From positions 1-53,157 of the forward strand of contig DDXT01000036.1 of assembly GCA_002347755.1 (NCBI GenBank): a DNA stretch of 53,157 nucleotides, written 5' to 3'. Positions 1 through 8,811 of the stretch are shown here, piece by piece; position 1 is the first letter of the stretch, and the number at the start of each line of letters is the position of its first letter. A program made the position numbers and the translations under genes. Under the pieces are notes generated by a model, which saw only the letters and a list, made by a program, of their open reading frames with translations, had not been told where the DNA came from and did not search any database. This DNA comes from Caryophanales bacterium UBA2253. GTDB taxonomy: Bacteria; Bacillota_I; Bacilli_A; ML615J-28; CAG-698.

Positions 1-28
1 ACAACCTATATTTATTATACGTGAAATC

Positions 29-1264
29 ATGGAACCATTAGCATACAAACTTCGGCCTCTGACCATTGATGACGTCGTCGGCCAAAACCATTTGGTTGGA
101 AAAAACGGCGTGATCAGAAAAATGCTGGCCCATAAGCAGTTGCCATCGCTGATTCTTTACGGAAATCCCGGGACCGGAAAAACGACCATTGCCATGGTCA
201 TCAGTCACGATCTGAACATCCCCTTTTTTACTTTTAACGCTTCGACGGACAATAAAGCCAAATTAAAAGAGATCATCGACGCCAGCGAGAAAAATGAGCG
301 CACCATCCTGATCATTGATGAAATTCACCGGATGAAAAAAGACATCCAGGATTATCTTTTGCCTTGCGTCGAAAACGGCAGCATCACCATGATCGGGATT
401 ACAACCATCAATCCTTATCATTCCGTCAACCCCGCTGTTCGCTCCCGTTGTTTGGTTTTGAAACTCAATGCTCTGACCAACAGCGATTTGGAACAGATAT
501 TGATCAAAGCCCTCAAAGCGCTGGATCCGGAACTGACCATGGTTTCTGAAGCCAAGGATTATTTGGTGGGAATGGCCAACGGCGACGCCAGGTCGCTGAT
601 CAACATGATCGAAGGGATCTTCTTTTCGCTTGGGGATGCCAAAGCCATCAGTTATGAATTAGCCAAAGAGATCATTTTGAAACCGGCCCTGAATATTGAT
701 AAAAACGAAGACAGTTATTACGATACGCTGAGCGGACTCCATAAATCGATTCGCGGCAGCGATGTGGATGCCAGTTTGCATTATCTCGCCAAACTGCTTT
801 CCGCGGAAGATTTCCTGCCCTTGGTTCGGCGTCTTTATTGCATTTGCTATGAAGACATCTCTCTGGCCAATCCGGGCATGGGGCCGAAAGTCCGGGCTGC
901 TTGTGAAGCGGCTTTGGATCTGGGCATGCCGGAAGCCCGGCTACCGCTGGCCAGCATTGTCACGGAAATGGCCTTGTCCCCAAAGTCAAACAGCACCCTA
1001 TTAGCCATTGATGCCGCTTTAAAAGACATTGAGGAAGGCCGAAGCGGGACTTTACCGCTACATTTGAAAAACCAGTATTCATTTGATCCGCGCCAAACTC
1101 CTTATAAATACCCGCACGATTTTCCGGGCGCTTGGGTCAAACAGCAATACCTGCCGGACGCCATCAAAGACGTTCGCTACTTCACCCCCAAAATCACCAG
1201 TAAAAACGAAGAAATGTTAAAAGAACGCTGGGATGCTTTAGAAAAAGCCAAAAACCAAAAATAA
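29..1264 (+). CDS. rarA: Replication-associated recombination protein A (MgsA/RarA family AAA+ ATPase)
   Basis: This is a clamp-loader-like AAA+ ATPase that acts at stalled replication forks and at single-stranded DNA ends. The Walker A motif GNPGTGKT is at residues 45-52, the Walker B motif IIDEIH at 95-100, and the sensor-1 stretch near 123-129 reads ITTINP. The C-terminal half has the family's tetramerisation region, with SLANP near residue 280 and KYPHDFPGAW near 363. At 411 residues it is close to full family length. The start at the first Met gives the conserved N-terminal PLAYKLRP stretch, but no clear Shine-Dalgarno lies before it, and the window begins only 28 bases upstream. It is followed after 17 bases by the lipoprotein gene on the same strand. 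Family identification is firm; exact role is inferred from homology. Confidence 0.95.
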   Translation: MEPLAYKLRPLTIDDVVGQNHLVGKNGVIRKMLAHKQLPSLILYGNPGTGKTTIAMVISHDLNIPFFTFNASTDNKAKLKEIIDASEKNERTILIIDEIHRMKKDIQDYLLPCVENGSITMIGITTINPYHSVNPAVRSRCLVLKLNALTNSDLEQILIKALKALDPELTMVSEAKDYLVGMANGDARSLINMIEGIFFSLGDAKAISYELAKEIILKPALNIDKNEDSYYDTLSGLHKSIRGSDVDASLHYLAKLLSAEDFLPLVRRLYCICYEDISLANPGMGPKVRAACEAALDLGMPEARLPLASIVTEMALSPKSNSTLLAIDAALKDIEEGRSGTLPLHLKNQYSFDPRQTPYKYPHDFPGAWVKQQYLPDAIKDVRYFTPKITSKNEEMLKERWDALEKAKNQK

Positions 1265-1281
1265 TCCCAGAGAAGGCCGAT

Positions 1282-2757
1282 ATGCGTAAAATAATCCTGC
1301 TTTTTCTTATTTTAACGACGATTTTATGCGGCTGTGAAGCGACGAATCCTTTTGTGATCGAAGATAGCACCATCGTCGATTTTAGGGAGGGTTCCAAGGA
1401 TCTGGTCTCGTTGGTCATTCCCGAAGGGGTTACCGAGATCCGTCCAAACTTGTCGTTTTTCCCAAATCTGAAGAATCTCTTTTTCCCCAAAACCATCACC
1501 AAGATCCCATCGTCTTTGCTTGCAGGCTGCCATGAATTGGAAGCCATAACCGTCGCTTCCGGAAATACGGCTTACGCATCCATGGACGGAATCCTTTATT
1601 CCGCGAACATGAACATTCTGGTAAAATATCCCGAAGGAAAAACCGATCAAGAGATCGTCATTGCCGTCCCAACCATTGCGAAAGGAGCCTTCCAAAACAA
1701 CCCTTATTTAAAGAAAGTGACCATGACGGAAGCGGTTCTTCGCCTCTTTCCCTCCGCTTTTGAAAATTGCGAAACCCTTTCGGAAGTAGTCCTCTCCGAA
1801 GTTTTGTTGGAAATACCGGAAAAAGCTTTTAAAAATTGCGTAAGCCTGGCGGAACTGGAAATTCCCGGGTCGGTCAAAACGATCGGAGATTTGGCTTTTG
1901 AAAACTGTCTTTCCTTGTCCGTTCTTAACATACCCGAGTCGGTTCTTTTCCTCAAATCCAAAGCCTTTGCCAACTTTTCCAACCTTCAGGTCATCAATTT
2001 CGCTCGCGGCGAAGCTTTTCAATTTTGGAACAATGACTGGGACGATAATTGCCAAGCCGTAATCAATTTTCTTGGAGAAATGGTTCTCGAAAATCTTTAC
2101 CTGGCGTTGGGAGATTCTTTGGCGGCTGGATACCAAAGCGATAACACCATGGGGAGCAGTTATACCGATTACGTTGGGGAAAAACTGCTAATCGCGGGAA
2201 TTGTCAACCGGTTCTCCAAAGAATTTGCTCTGAGCGGGATGACTTCTTATGGTCTCAGGTTCCGTTTGGAACACGATCTTTTCCAAGACTCGCAAGGGCG
2301 GACTTTGTTGGAAGCCGCCCAAACCGCTTCCATCGTTACCATTTCGATCGGCGCCAACGATTTGCTTAACCAAATTGAAATTGATTTTGAAAATTCGAAC
2401 ATCATTTACGATTTGGACGCCATCGAATATGCCCTCGGCGCTCTTACCGAAAACCTGACTTCGGTCATCAGCCAGTTGGCCGCGGTTAGTCCAAACGCCG
2501 AGATCTACGTGTTGGGGTATTATATGCCCCTCCCTTACATGGCGGGATTATTTTCCGATGCGGATTACCGGATTTTTGCTCAGCTGGACGAGACCTTGCA
2601 GGCCATCGCTTTGGAAACCGGAGCCACTTTTGTAGACATCTCTTCGGTGTCCTCAACGACCTTCATCCCCAATCCGCTCAACATTCACCCCGGCCCGGCG
2701 GGTTATCGCTACATCTCGGAAATTGTTTTTCAGGAAATCATCAATAATCGTCAATAA
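1282..2757 (+). CDS. Lipoprotein with BspA-like leucine-rich repeats fused to an SGNH/GDSL hydrolase
   Basis: A signal peptide with a lipobox (Leu15-Cys-Gly-Cys18) predicts a membrane-anchored, surface-exposed lipoprotein. Residues of about 35-260 are BspA-type leucine-rich repeats, with recurring AFxNCxSLxxLxIPxSV units. The part from about 272 to 491 is an SGNH hydrolase. It has the block I GDS with nucleophile Ser279, the GAND motif with Asn359, and His469 in NIHPGP. The usual Asp three residues before the catalytic His is Leu466 here, so the triad may be incomplete or use another acid. A Shine-Dalgarno-like GAGAAGG precedes ATG. Repeats of this type often bind host or surface ligands, and the hydrolase would cleave esters, for instance acetyl or acyl groups on glycans; substrate unknown. 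The two domains are clear; the function is inference. Confidence 0.88.
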   Translation: MRKIILLFLILTTILCGCEATNPFVIEDSTIVDFREGSKDLVSLVIPEGVTEIRPNLSFFPNLKNLFFPKTITKIPSSLLAGCHELEAITVASGNTAYASMDGILYSANMNILVKYPEGKTDQEIVIAVPTIAKGAFQNNPYLKKVTMTEAVLRLFPSAFENCETLSEVVLSEVLLEIPEKAFKNCVSLAELEIPGSVKTIGDLAFENCLSLSVLNIPESVLFLKSKAFANFSNLQVINFARGEAFQFWNNDWDDNCQAVINFLGEMVLENLYLALGDSLAAGYQSDNTMGSSYTDYVGEKLLIAGIVNRFSKEFALSGMTSYGLRFRLEHDLFQDSQGRTLLEAAQTASIVTISIGANDLLNQIEIDFENSNIIYDLDAIEYALGALTENLTSVISQLAAVSPNAEIYVLGYYMPLPYMAGLFSDADYRIFAQLDETLQAIALETGATFVDISSVSSTTFIPNPLNIHPGPAGYRYISEIVFQEIINNRQ

Positions 2758-2768
2758 TAAAAAAAAAC

Positions 2769-2797
2769 TTGCGTTCCTTTGGATATTGTTGTATAAT
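2769..2797 (+). promoter_or_regulatory. Promoter of rpmG
   Basis: A -35 box TTGCGT at 2769-2774 and a perfect -10 box TATAAT at 2792-2797 are 17 bases apart. Transcription would start about 25 bases before the rpmG ATG. Confidence 0.75.
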
Positions 2798-2828
2798 ACA
2801 AAGTAGTAAAAAATCAGGAGGGACACAC

Positions 2829-2984
2829 ATGCGCGTTACATTTTTAATGAAGTGCTCGGTTTGTGGCGAAGAAAACTATTTGACCGAAAAAAATAAACAA
2901 ACAACTCCCGACCGCTTGGAACAAATGAAGTATTGTCCAAAATGTCGCAAACAAACTCTGCATAAAGAAAAAGCCAAAAAATAA
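2829..2984 (+). CDS. rpmG: 50S ribosomal protein L33
   Basis: This 51-residue protein is a zinc-ribbon L33 of the large ribosomal subunit. Two CxxC pairs, Cys9/Cys12 and Cys36/Cys39, form the zinc site, so this is the zinc-binding (C+) form. The C-terminal KQTLHKEKAKK is typical. The ATG at 2829 is chosen because a strong AGGAGGG lies seven bases before it; an in-frame Met further upstream would overlap the promoter. It stands alone between its own promoter and a terminator. Many Firmicutes carry a second, zinc-free L33 made under zinc shortage; none is visible here. Confidence 0.95.
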   Translation: MRVTFLMKCSVCGEENYLTEKNKQTTPDRLEQMKYCPKCRKQTLHKEKAKK

Positions 2985-2986
2985 TC

Positions 2987-3020
2987 AAAAAAAGGACAAA
3001 CCAGAATTTGTCTTTTTTTT
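2987..3020 (+). terminator. Intrinsic terminator after rpmG
   Basis: A short stem, GACAAA paired with TTTGTC around a six-base loop, is followed by eight T residues. Confidence 0.8.
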
Positions 3021-3038
3021 ATGCCGGCGATAAATTTC

Positions 3039-3067
3039 TTGATATTTTTGGTTCATTGTGTTAAAAT
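3039..3067 (+). promoter_or_regulatory. Promoter of the HTH gene and ispG
   Basis: TTGATA at 3039-3044 and TAAAAT at 3062-3067 are separated by 17 bases. The next gene starts 40 bases downstream with its own ribosome binding site. Confidence 0.65.
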
Positions 3068-3106
3068 AATCTAAGTAAAAATGAAAATATACAGAGGACA
3101 AAAAAT

Positions 3107-3562
3107 ATGGAAAATAACGTACAGCTCCCGGAGGAGAATGTCAAACCCACGAAACTTAAACGCCCAGAAAAAAGGAAACTTCGCGTGATCAACCGCTTGA
3201 TCCTTGGCGAGATCAACGGTCCGAAAGCCGCGAAACTTTTGAAGATCACCGCCCGTCAGGTTCGGAATCTGAAGCGCCAGGTCCTCCGTGAAGGCGAACT
3301 TGGGGTTGTTCACAAGAACCGCTTCCATAAACCGATCAATACCTATGACGAAGAAATACGAGTCGAATTGGCTCATGTTTATCGGACAGAATATCGGGGA
3401 ACCAACTTTACCGAATTTGCCCGCATCATGCGTGAAGAACGAGGATATACGCTCTCCCGGAGCACCATTTATAACATTCTCCGCCAAAAGCACATCCGTT
3501 CGCCGCAACGCAAACGGGTAAAACATAAGAAAACCGAAACTACAACAATTAACACTCTATAG
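3107..3562 (+). CDS. Helix-turn-helix protein resembling the N-terminal part of an IS transposase
   Basis: This basic 151-residue protein has two helix-turn-helix-like segments. Residues of about 25-60 (LGEINGPKAAKLLKITARQVRNLKRQ) match the resolvase-like HTH at the front of ISNCY/IS481-type transposases. Residues of about 95-130 (NFTEFARIMREERGYTLSRSTIY) look like the second HTH of the same families. No DDE catalytic domain follows; the reading frame ends cleanly and ispG begins nine bases later. It has a good promoter and an AGAGGAC ribosome binding site, so it looks like an intact gene and not recent debris. It may be a domesticated DNA-binding protein or regulator of the ispG operon; the alternative is a decayed transposase fragment. 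Function not known. Confidence 0.6.
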   Translation: MENNVQLPEENVKPTKLKRPEKRKLRVINRLILGEINGPKAAKLLKITARQVRNLKRQVLREGELGVVHKNRFHKPINTYDEEIRVELAHVYRTEYRGTNFTEFARIMREERGYTLSRSTIYNILRQKHIRSPQRKRVKHKKTETTTINTL

Positions 3563-3571
3563 GAGGGTAAA

Positions 3572-4642
3572 ATGGCAAGAAAGATCACTCGGATCGTCAG
3601 CGTCGGAAACCTCAAAATCGGAGGAAATCATCCCATCGCCATCCAAAGCATGACGAACACCAAAACCAAAGATGTTAAGGCAACAGTTCGTCAAATCCTT
3701 GATCTGGAAAACGCCGGCTGCGAGATCATCAGGGTGGCCGTGCTGGACATGGATGATGCTTTGGCCATCAAAGCCATCAAAACGAAGATTCAAATTCCTT
3801 TGGTGGCGGACATCCATTTTGATTATCGCCTGGCCCTTGCCGCCATTGATTCGGGCGCGGACAAACTTCGCATCAATCCGGGTAACATCGGGTCAACCGA
3901 ACGAATCAAACTGGTAGTTGAAGCTTGCCAAGCAAAACACATTCCCATCCGCATCGGCATCAATGCCGGTTCGTTGGAAAAAGGCCTTCTGGAAAAGTAT
4001 CTGCATCCTTGCGCGGATGCCATGATTGAAAGTGCCCGAAAACACATTGAAATCCTTGAGAACCTCGGCTTTCATGACATTGTTTTGTCTTTGAAAGCTT
4101 CCGATGTTCCGATGACCATTGAAGCCTACCAGAAAGCCAGCGCCGCCTTTGCATACCCTCTTCACATCGGAATCACGGAATCAGGAACCAAATTCTCAGG
4201 AACCATTCGTTCTTCCATCGGTCTTGGCATCCTGCTCAATGAAGGCATCGGCGATACCATCCGCGTTTCTTTGAGCGCCGATCCGCTCGAGGAAGTCAAA
4301 GTCGCCAAAGAGATACTTTCTGCTTTTGGGTTGCTCCAAAAACCGATTTTGGTCGCTTGCCCGACCTGCGGCCGGCTGCAATATGACATGTTTCCGATCG
4401 TCAATGAGATTGAAGCCTTCTTGGACACCTTGGGAGACATCAAACTGAAAGTCGCCATCATGGGTTGTGCCGTTAACGGACCGGGTGAAGCCGCCGAAGC
4501 CGACATTGCCATCGCCGGTGGAGCCAACGGAGCGCTTCTGATCAAAAACGGAAAGATCATCCGCCGCATCGAACAGGCGGACCTCATCAGCGAACTGAAA
4601 AAAGAAATTTTCCAATATATTTCCGAAACAAAAAGAGCATGA
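3572..4642 (+). CDS. ispG: 4-hydroxy-3-methylbut-2-enyl diphosphate synthase IspG
   Basis: IspG reduces 2-C-methyl-D-erythritol 2,4-cyclodiphosphate to HMBPP, the penultimate step of the MEP isoprenoid pathway, with a [4Fe-4S] cluster. The N-terminal TIM barrel carries the substrate-binding DIHFDYRLA stretch near residue 80. The C-terminal half supplies the cluster ligands Cys263 and Cys266 (CPTCGR), Cys299 (GCAVNGPGE) and Glu306. The length of 356 is the usual bacterial form without the insert domain. A perfect AGGAGGG precedes ATG. It is the second gene of an operon with the HTH protein and ends in TGA within the arm of a bidirectional terminator. Other MEP genes are not in the window. Confidence 0.97.
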   Translation: MARKITRIVSVGNLKIGGNHPIAIQSMTNTKTKDVKATVRQILDLENAGCEIIRVAVLDMDDALAIKAIKTKIQIPLVADIHFDYRLALAAIDSGADKLRINPGNIGSTERIKLVVEACQAKHIPIRIGINAGSLEKGLLEKYLHPCADAMIESARKHIEILENLGFHDIVLSLKASDVPMTIEAYQKASAAFAYPLHIGITESGTKFSGTIRSSIGLGILLNEGIGDTIRVSLSADPLEEVKVAKEILSAFGLLQKPILVACPTCGRLQYDMFPIVNEIEAFLDTLGDIKLKVAIMGCAVNGPGEAAEADIAIAGGANGALLIKNGKIIRRIEQADLISELKKEIFQYISETKRA

Positions 4643-4672
4643 CCGTTGAAAGCGGTCATGCTCTTATTTTTT
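4633..4672. terminator. Bidirectional intrinsic terminator between ispG and copZ-like gene
   Basis: A 13-bp perfect stem (AAGAGCATGACCG at 4633-4645 with 4653-4665) around a seven-base loop has a T-rich run on the plus side and TTTTT on the minus side. It serves the convergent ispG and heavy-metal domain gene and overlaps the ispG stop codon. Confidence 0.9.
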
Positions 4673-4877
4673 ATTTTATTTCCAGTACTTTGTAACCAAG
4701 ATCTTCGATTGCGGACCGAATGAGTTTTTCATCAATCTCTTTTTTTAAATTCAGTTCCGCGCTCTTGTTTTCAAGGCTGACAGTTGCTTGAACGCCTTTC
4801 AGGGCGTTCAGGGCTTTATCGATCCTTTTTACGCAATGTTGGCAGGACATTCCTTCAATTTTAACGGTTTTAATCAT
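4671..4877 (-). CDS. copZ: Heavy-metal-associated domain protein (CopZ-like copper chaperone)
   Basis: This is a 68-residue single HMA domain with the metal-binding GMSCQHC motif near its N-terminus, so it probably carries Cu(I). The beta-alpha-beta-beta-alpha-beta length matches CopZ. ATG at 4877 is chosen because AAGGAGG lies just before it; it follows rmuC by 13 bases. No copper ATPase or repressor is adjacent, so the partner is unseen. It is the last gene of the rsmE-mtaB-helicase-rmuC run and ends at a bidirectional terminator. The symbol rests on similarity alone. Confidence 0.85.
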   Translation of the reverse strand: MIKTVKIEGMSCQHCVKRIDKALNALKGVQATVSLENKSAELNLKKEIDEKLIRSAIEDLGYKVLEIK

Positions 4878-4890
4878 GAATTTTCCTCCT

Positions 4891-6129
4891 TTACTTTTCC
4901 GAATCGGGTTCGTCTTCTTCCAAGAGAGCAACTTCGCTGCTTACATTGGTCAAACCCGGCAGTTTGTTTAAGCGACTTCGGATTTTTCGGGTCCGGACGC
5001 CCACTAATTTATCCAAATCATCATTGGCTTGGGTGATTTTCTTTTGCGCTTGTTCCAAAACCGTCCCGAAGTTTTCAAATTCGGTGCGGACTTCATTCAA
5101 GATCTTCCAAACCTCGCTGCTCCGTTTTTGGATGGCAATGGCGCTGAAACCCATGTGAAGCGAATTGAGCAAGGCCGCCATGGTGGTCGGACCAGCGACC
5201 ATGATTTTCGAATCCCTTTGAAGGGTTTCCGCGATCCCGCTTTTGATGACTTCGGCGTAAAGTCCTTCAACCGGAAGAAACATGATGGCAAAATCGGTGG
5301 TATTGGGAATATCAATGTACTTGTCATGGATCTTTTTGGCTTCCATGACGATTTTTTTCTTCAGAAATTCCAGACTGGCCTTGATTTCGTCCGGATTAAG
5401 GGTATCATAAGCATCCAAAAGTTTTTGATAATCCTCCAAAGGGAATTTGGCGTCGATCGGCAAGTAAACCGGCGTGCCTTCGCCCGGGAACTTAATGGCA
5501 AACTCGACTCGTTCGGTACTTCCCTTCTTGGTCGGGAAATTGGTTTCATATTGGTCCGGAGAAAGGATTTGTTCCAAAATGCTTCCGAGCTGCGTTTCTC
5601 CCATGGTGCCGCGGGTCTTGACGTTGGATAAAGTTCGTTGCAAACTGCTGACGTCTTTGGCCAGGATTTGCATCTCTCCCAAACCTTTGTAGACCTCTTC
5701 CAAGCGCTGACTGACCAAATTGAAGGATTTGGAGATTCGGTCTTCCAGAGTCTTCTGAAGCTTTTCGTCCACGGTGTTGCGGATCTCATCCAACTTTTTG
5801 GAGTTTTCGGTCGTTAAGTTGCTTACTTGAGCAATCAAAGCGCTGCGAATGTATTCCAATTTTTGTTCCGTCAGCTTACTGGAATTTTGCAGGGTGTCCG
5901 AAACCATTTTTAGGCTTTCGGTCTGTTGTTTGGAAACATGGTCATTAAGAGTCGAAAGCATGGTTCCGAGGTTTTGAATGGCGTTGGTGGTCGAATTGTT
6001 GATCTCCATGCGAGTGTTTTTCAATTCGTCCTCAAAACGGGTTTTCGGTTTTTTGAGCAGTAAAATGATCAGGATTATGATGGCCGCTACCAGCAAACCT
6101 ATGATAATCCATTCAGCGAGAGTGGGCAT
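4891..6129 (-). CDS. rmuC: RmuC family DNA recombination protein
   Basis: RmuC proteins are predicted nucleases that limit inversions at short inverted repeats. Residues 6-27 are a strongly hydrophobic membrane anchor. Residues of about 30-150 are predicted coiled coil rich in Gln, Lys and Glu. The RmuC domain with the PD-(D/E)XK-like fold spans about 160-370 (RGTMGETQLGSILEQIL, YLPIDAKFPLEDYQ). The length of 412 is typical. A GAAAGGAG site precedes ATG. It lies 17 bases after the DEAD-box helicase gene. Inverted-repeat control may matter in a genome with palindrome-flanked elements, but that link is speculation. Confidence 0.92.
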   Translation of the reverse strand: MPTLAEWIIIGLLVAAIIILIILLLKKPKTRFEDELKNTRMEINNSTTNAIQNLGTMLSTLNDHVSKQQTESLKMVSDTLQNSSKLTEQKLEYIRSALIAQVSNLTTENSKKLDEIRNTVDEKLQKTLEDRISKSFNLVSQRLEEVYKGLGEMQILAKDVSSLQRTLSNVKTRGTMGETQLGSILEQILSPDQYETNFPTKKGSTERVEFAIKFPGEGTPVYLPIDAKFPLEDYQKLLDAYDTLNPDEIKASLEFLKKKIVMEAKKIHDKYIDIPNTTDFAIMFLPVEGLYAEVIKSGIAETLQRDSKIMVAGPTTMAALLNSLHMGFSAIAIQKRSSEVWKILNEVRTEFENFGTVLEQAQKKITQANDDLDKLVGVRTRKIRSRLNKLPGLTNVSSEVALLEEDEPDSEK

Positions 6130-6146
6130 TTGATTCTCCTTTCAAT

Positions 6147-7514
6147 TTATCGGTTATTGGGTTCTTCGAGATTAGTTTTTTGATTCAAGTTATCTTGGGT
6201 GGCGCGTTTTCGGTACATTTCGCCGATTCGCGCTCGTTTGGCTTGACGAACTTGTTTTTTTATCATTTCATTGCGTTTTTTCCGGTAGCCCGGTTTGACT
6301 TTTTTGGAAACCGGAATTGAAGCATGGATCTCGGATTCGATCCGGTAATCTTTACGAACGCGGTTGCTCCGGGCATTCCGAATTTTGGTTGGAACCAGTT
6401 CGTTGTCCTTGAGCGTTTTGTAAACGCAACGCAGACCCTTGGCCTCAAGCTGATTCATGTAAGCATCGTCATCGAAGTCGTAAAAGGAAATCGCGGTTCC
6501 GGTGAAGTCGGCCCGGGCGGTTCGGCCGGTGCGGTGAATGTAAAACTCGACGTCATTCGGCAATTCATAATTGATGACATGGCTGACGCCCAGAATGTCG
6601 ATTCCCCGCGCAGCAATGTCGCTCGCGACAACATATTGAAATTCGCCGTCTTTAATGCGTTTCAGGACTTGTTTCCGGGCTCGGGCTTCCAAATCGCCGG
6701 TCAGTTTCCCGACCCGTAGTTTGTTCTCGGCCAAGAAATCCGCAATCTCATTGACTTTTGTTTTGGTATTCGCGAAAATTAGAGCCAAATACGGCTGAAA
6801 ATTGGTGAGCAAAGACAAAAGCAAATCGTTCTTGTTCTTGTTTTTCGTCGGGATGAAAATGTGAGTGATGGAACTTTTCGAGACTTCGGAAGGCGATAAG
6901 TCAATGACTTCAAATTTTCCGAAATATTTATTCAAAAAACCGAGAACTTCTTTAGGGAAGGTCGCGGAAAACACCAAAACCTGCACCTCGGGAGCGAACT
7001 TTCCGAATACCCCGTCAATTTCTTCAATTTCGGTATCCTCGAAAAGCATGTCCGCTTCGTCAATGACGATCGTCTTGGCGGTGTGGATCTTTAAAAACCC
7101 GTTGTCGAAGGCCAGATCTTTCAATTTACCGATGGTTCCGATCACGATTTGCGGTTGGCTTTTGGAAAGTTTCTCGATTTCCGAGTCCCGATTTGATCCA
7201 CCAACGAAAGTCCGGACATCAATCGGTTCGGGACTGAATTTGGTGATCTTGCGAATCTCTTCTTCCGTTTGCCCAGCCAGTTCGCGGGTCGGAACGATTA
7301 TGCAAATCTCGCAATCGTTGCCCGACCCCAAATCATTAAGGAGCGGGAGCAAAAAGGCATGCGTCTTTCCAGTCCCGGTTTGGCTTTTTCCGATGACATT
7401 CTCCCCTTTCATGATTTTAGGAATGACAATCTTCTGAATGTTGGTGGGTTCGGTGAACTTCAGTTCATCCAAACCCTGATATATGAATTTTTTGAACTGA
7501 TACTGTTTAAACAT
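6147..7514 (-). CDS. DEAD-box ATP-dependent RNA helicase (CshB-like)
   Basis: This RNA helicase remodels RNA, probably in ribosome assembly or cold-stress RNA decay. It shows motif I SQTGTGKT at 44-51, DEAD at 152-155, SAT at 183-185 and the motif VI HRTGRTAR near 330. A basic C-terminal tail (about 390-455, rich in Arg, Lys and Gln) should help RNA binding. The length of 455 and the tail resemble CshB of Bacillus. An AGAGGTAG site lies before ATG. Its start overlaps the end of mtaB by eight bases, so the two are translationally linked. Confidence 0.93.
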   Translation of the reverse strand: MFKQYQFKKFIYQGLDELKFTEPTNIQKIVIPKIMKGENVIGKSQTGTGKTHAFLLPLLNDLGSGNDCEICIIVPTRELAGQTEEEIRKITKFSPEPIDVRTFVGGSNRDSEIEKLSKSQPQIVIGTIGKLKDLAFDNGFLKIHTAKTIVIDEADMLFEDTEIEEIDGVFGKFAPEVQVLVFSATFPKEVLGFLNKYFGKFEVIDLSPSEVSKSSITHIFIPTKNKNKNDLLLSLLTNFQPYLALIFANTKTKVNEIADFLAENKLRVGKLTGDLEARARKQVLKRIKDGEFQYVVASDIAARGIDILGVSHVINYELPNDVEFYIHRTGRTARADFTGTAISFYDFDDDAYMNQLEAKGLRCVYKTLKDNELVPTKIRNARSNRVRKDYRIESEIHASIPVSKKVKPGYRKKRNEMIKKQVRQAKRARIGEMYRKRATQDNLNQKTNLEEPNNR

Positions 7515-8811
7515 GGACTACCTCTTTCGCCGTTGATACCGGATATCCGGCCTTTTTTATAATTACTTTCACAAGATCGTTTTTTCGAGCCGTAAGGCTT
7601 GGAAATTCAATTTCCAAATAATTGGCCGAATGACCGAAAGCCAATCCCATTTGGTTTCTTTCTACGATGACTTCCAAAATCTGGCCTTCAAATTTTTGAC
7701 GATATTCCAAGGCCTTTTTTTGGTTTAAAGCCAACAATTCATTGACCCGGTAATGTTTGGTCATTTCATCAATTTGGTCCGGATAATTGAAAGCCGGGGT
7801 TCCGATCCGGCGGGAATAAGGAAAGATGTGCGTCTCGCCAAAATTCAGGGAATCGACGAACTGAAAGGTTTTAGAAAAATCTGCGGCGGTCTCACCGGAA
7901 AAACCAGTCATGATGTCGGTGCTGATGTTAACCCCGGGAAAGATGGCACGAATCTGGGCAATTTTATCGGAATAATATTCAAGATCGTATTTTCGATGCA
8001 TTCTTTTCAGTGTTTCATCGCATCCGCCTTGCAATGGAATATGAAAATGATCGCAGACATGAGCGGAATTGGCGCAGATGGCCTCCAATAATTTGGGGGT
8101 GACATCGGTGGCTTCAATCGAGGAAACGCGAATCCGTCCCAAATTTCGAACCTTTTGGGTCAATTCGGTAAGCAAATCGGCCAAGTCATGGTTTCCGAGG
8201 TCTTCCCCGTAGGCACCAGAATTGATTCCCGCCAAAACGATTTCCCGGATTCCCTGATCAGTAAGCAATTGAACTTCCGCGATCACATTTTCGGGTTTCC
8301 GGCTGCGAACTCGGCCCCGGGCATAGGGGATGGCGCAATAACTACAAAAGTTATTGCATCCGTCTTCGATCTTGACAAAGCCGCGGGATTTGTTCGCGAA
8401 CCGATCGATCTTCAATTCTTCATAAACTTTTTCTTGCTTGACGTCCTGGATCGCAAAATGGGGGGCTTTGTCTAAAAGCGCGGCGGAAACCAGTTCAAAT
8501 AAACGATGGCGTTCAGTCGTTCCGATCAAAACGTCCACTCCTCTGATTTTAGCGACCTCATCCAGATGAAGCTGCGCAAAACAACCCATGACCGCAACGA
8601 TCGCATCTGGGTTGCTTTTGACGGCCCGACGAATCATTTTCCGGCTTTTCACATCCGAAACCGCCGTGACGGTGCAAGTATTGATGATATATACATCGCT
8701 TTGCTCTCCAAACTCAACCAGTTCATATCCATGATTCATAAAATCATTGATGATGGCCATGGATTCGTATTCGTTGACTTTGCAGCCAAGCGAGCAATAA
8801 CTAACTTTCAT
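7507..8811 (-). CDS. mtaB: tRNA t6A37 methylthiotransferase MtaB
   Basis: MtaB is a radical-SAM enzyme that turns N6-threonylcarbamoyladenosine at tRNA position 37 into its 2-methylthio form. The N-terminal methylthiotransferase domain has cluster ligands Cys10, Cys46 and Cys77. The radical-SAM cluster ligands are Cys152, Cys156 and Cys159 (CNNFCSYC). A C-terminal TRAM-like region follows from about 370. The length of 434 fits. The start codon overlaps the end of rsmE by eleven bases. The NTCTVT and GCFAQ motifs favour MtaB over MiaB and RimO, as does the absence of an RimO-type neighbour. Confidence 0.93.
   Translation of the reverse strand: MKVSYCSLGCKVNEYESMAIINDFMNHGYELVEFGEQSDVYIINTCTVTAVSDVKSRKMIRRAVKSNPDAIVAVMGCFAQLHLDEVAKIRGVDVLIGTTERHRLFELVSAALLDKAPHFAIQDVKQEKVYEELKIDRFANKSRGFVKIEDGCNNFCSYCAIPYARGRVRSRKPENVIAEVQLLTDQGIREIVLAGINSGAYGEDLGNHDLADLLTELTQKVRNLGRIRVSSIEATDVTPKLLEAICANSAHVCDHFHIPLQGGCDETLKRMHRKYDLEYYSDKIAQIRAIFPGVNISTDIMTGFSGETAADFSKTFQFVDSLNFGETHIFPYSRRIGTPAFNYPDQIDEMTKHYRVNELLALNQKKALEYRQKFEGQILEVIVERNQMGLAFGHSANYLEIEFPSLTARKNDLVKVIIKKAGYPVSTAKEVVHV

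Noticed and set aside
4162..4659. A 165-codon open frame antisense to ispG
   Set aside because: ispG is complete with iron-sulfur ligands; the antisense frame is Ser/Met-rich and featureless.
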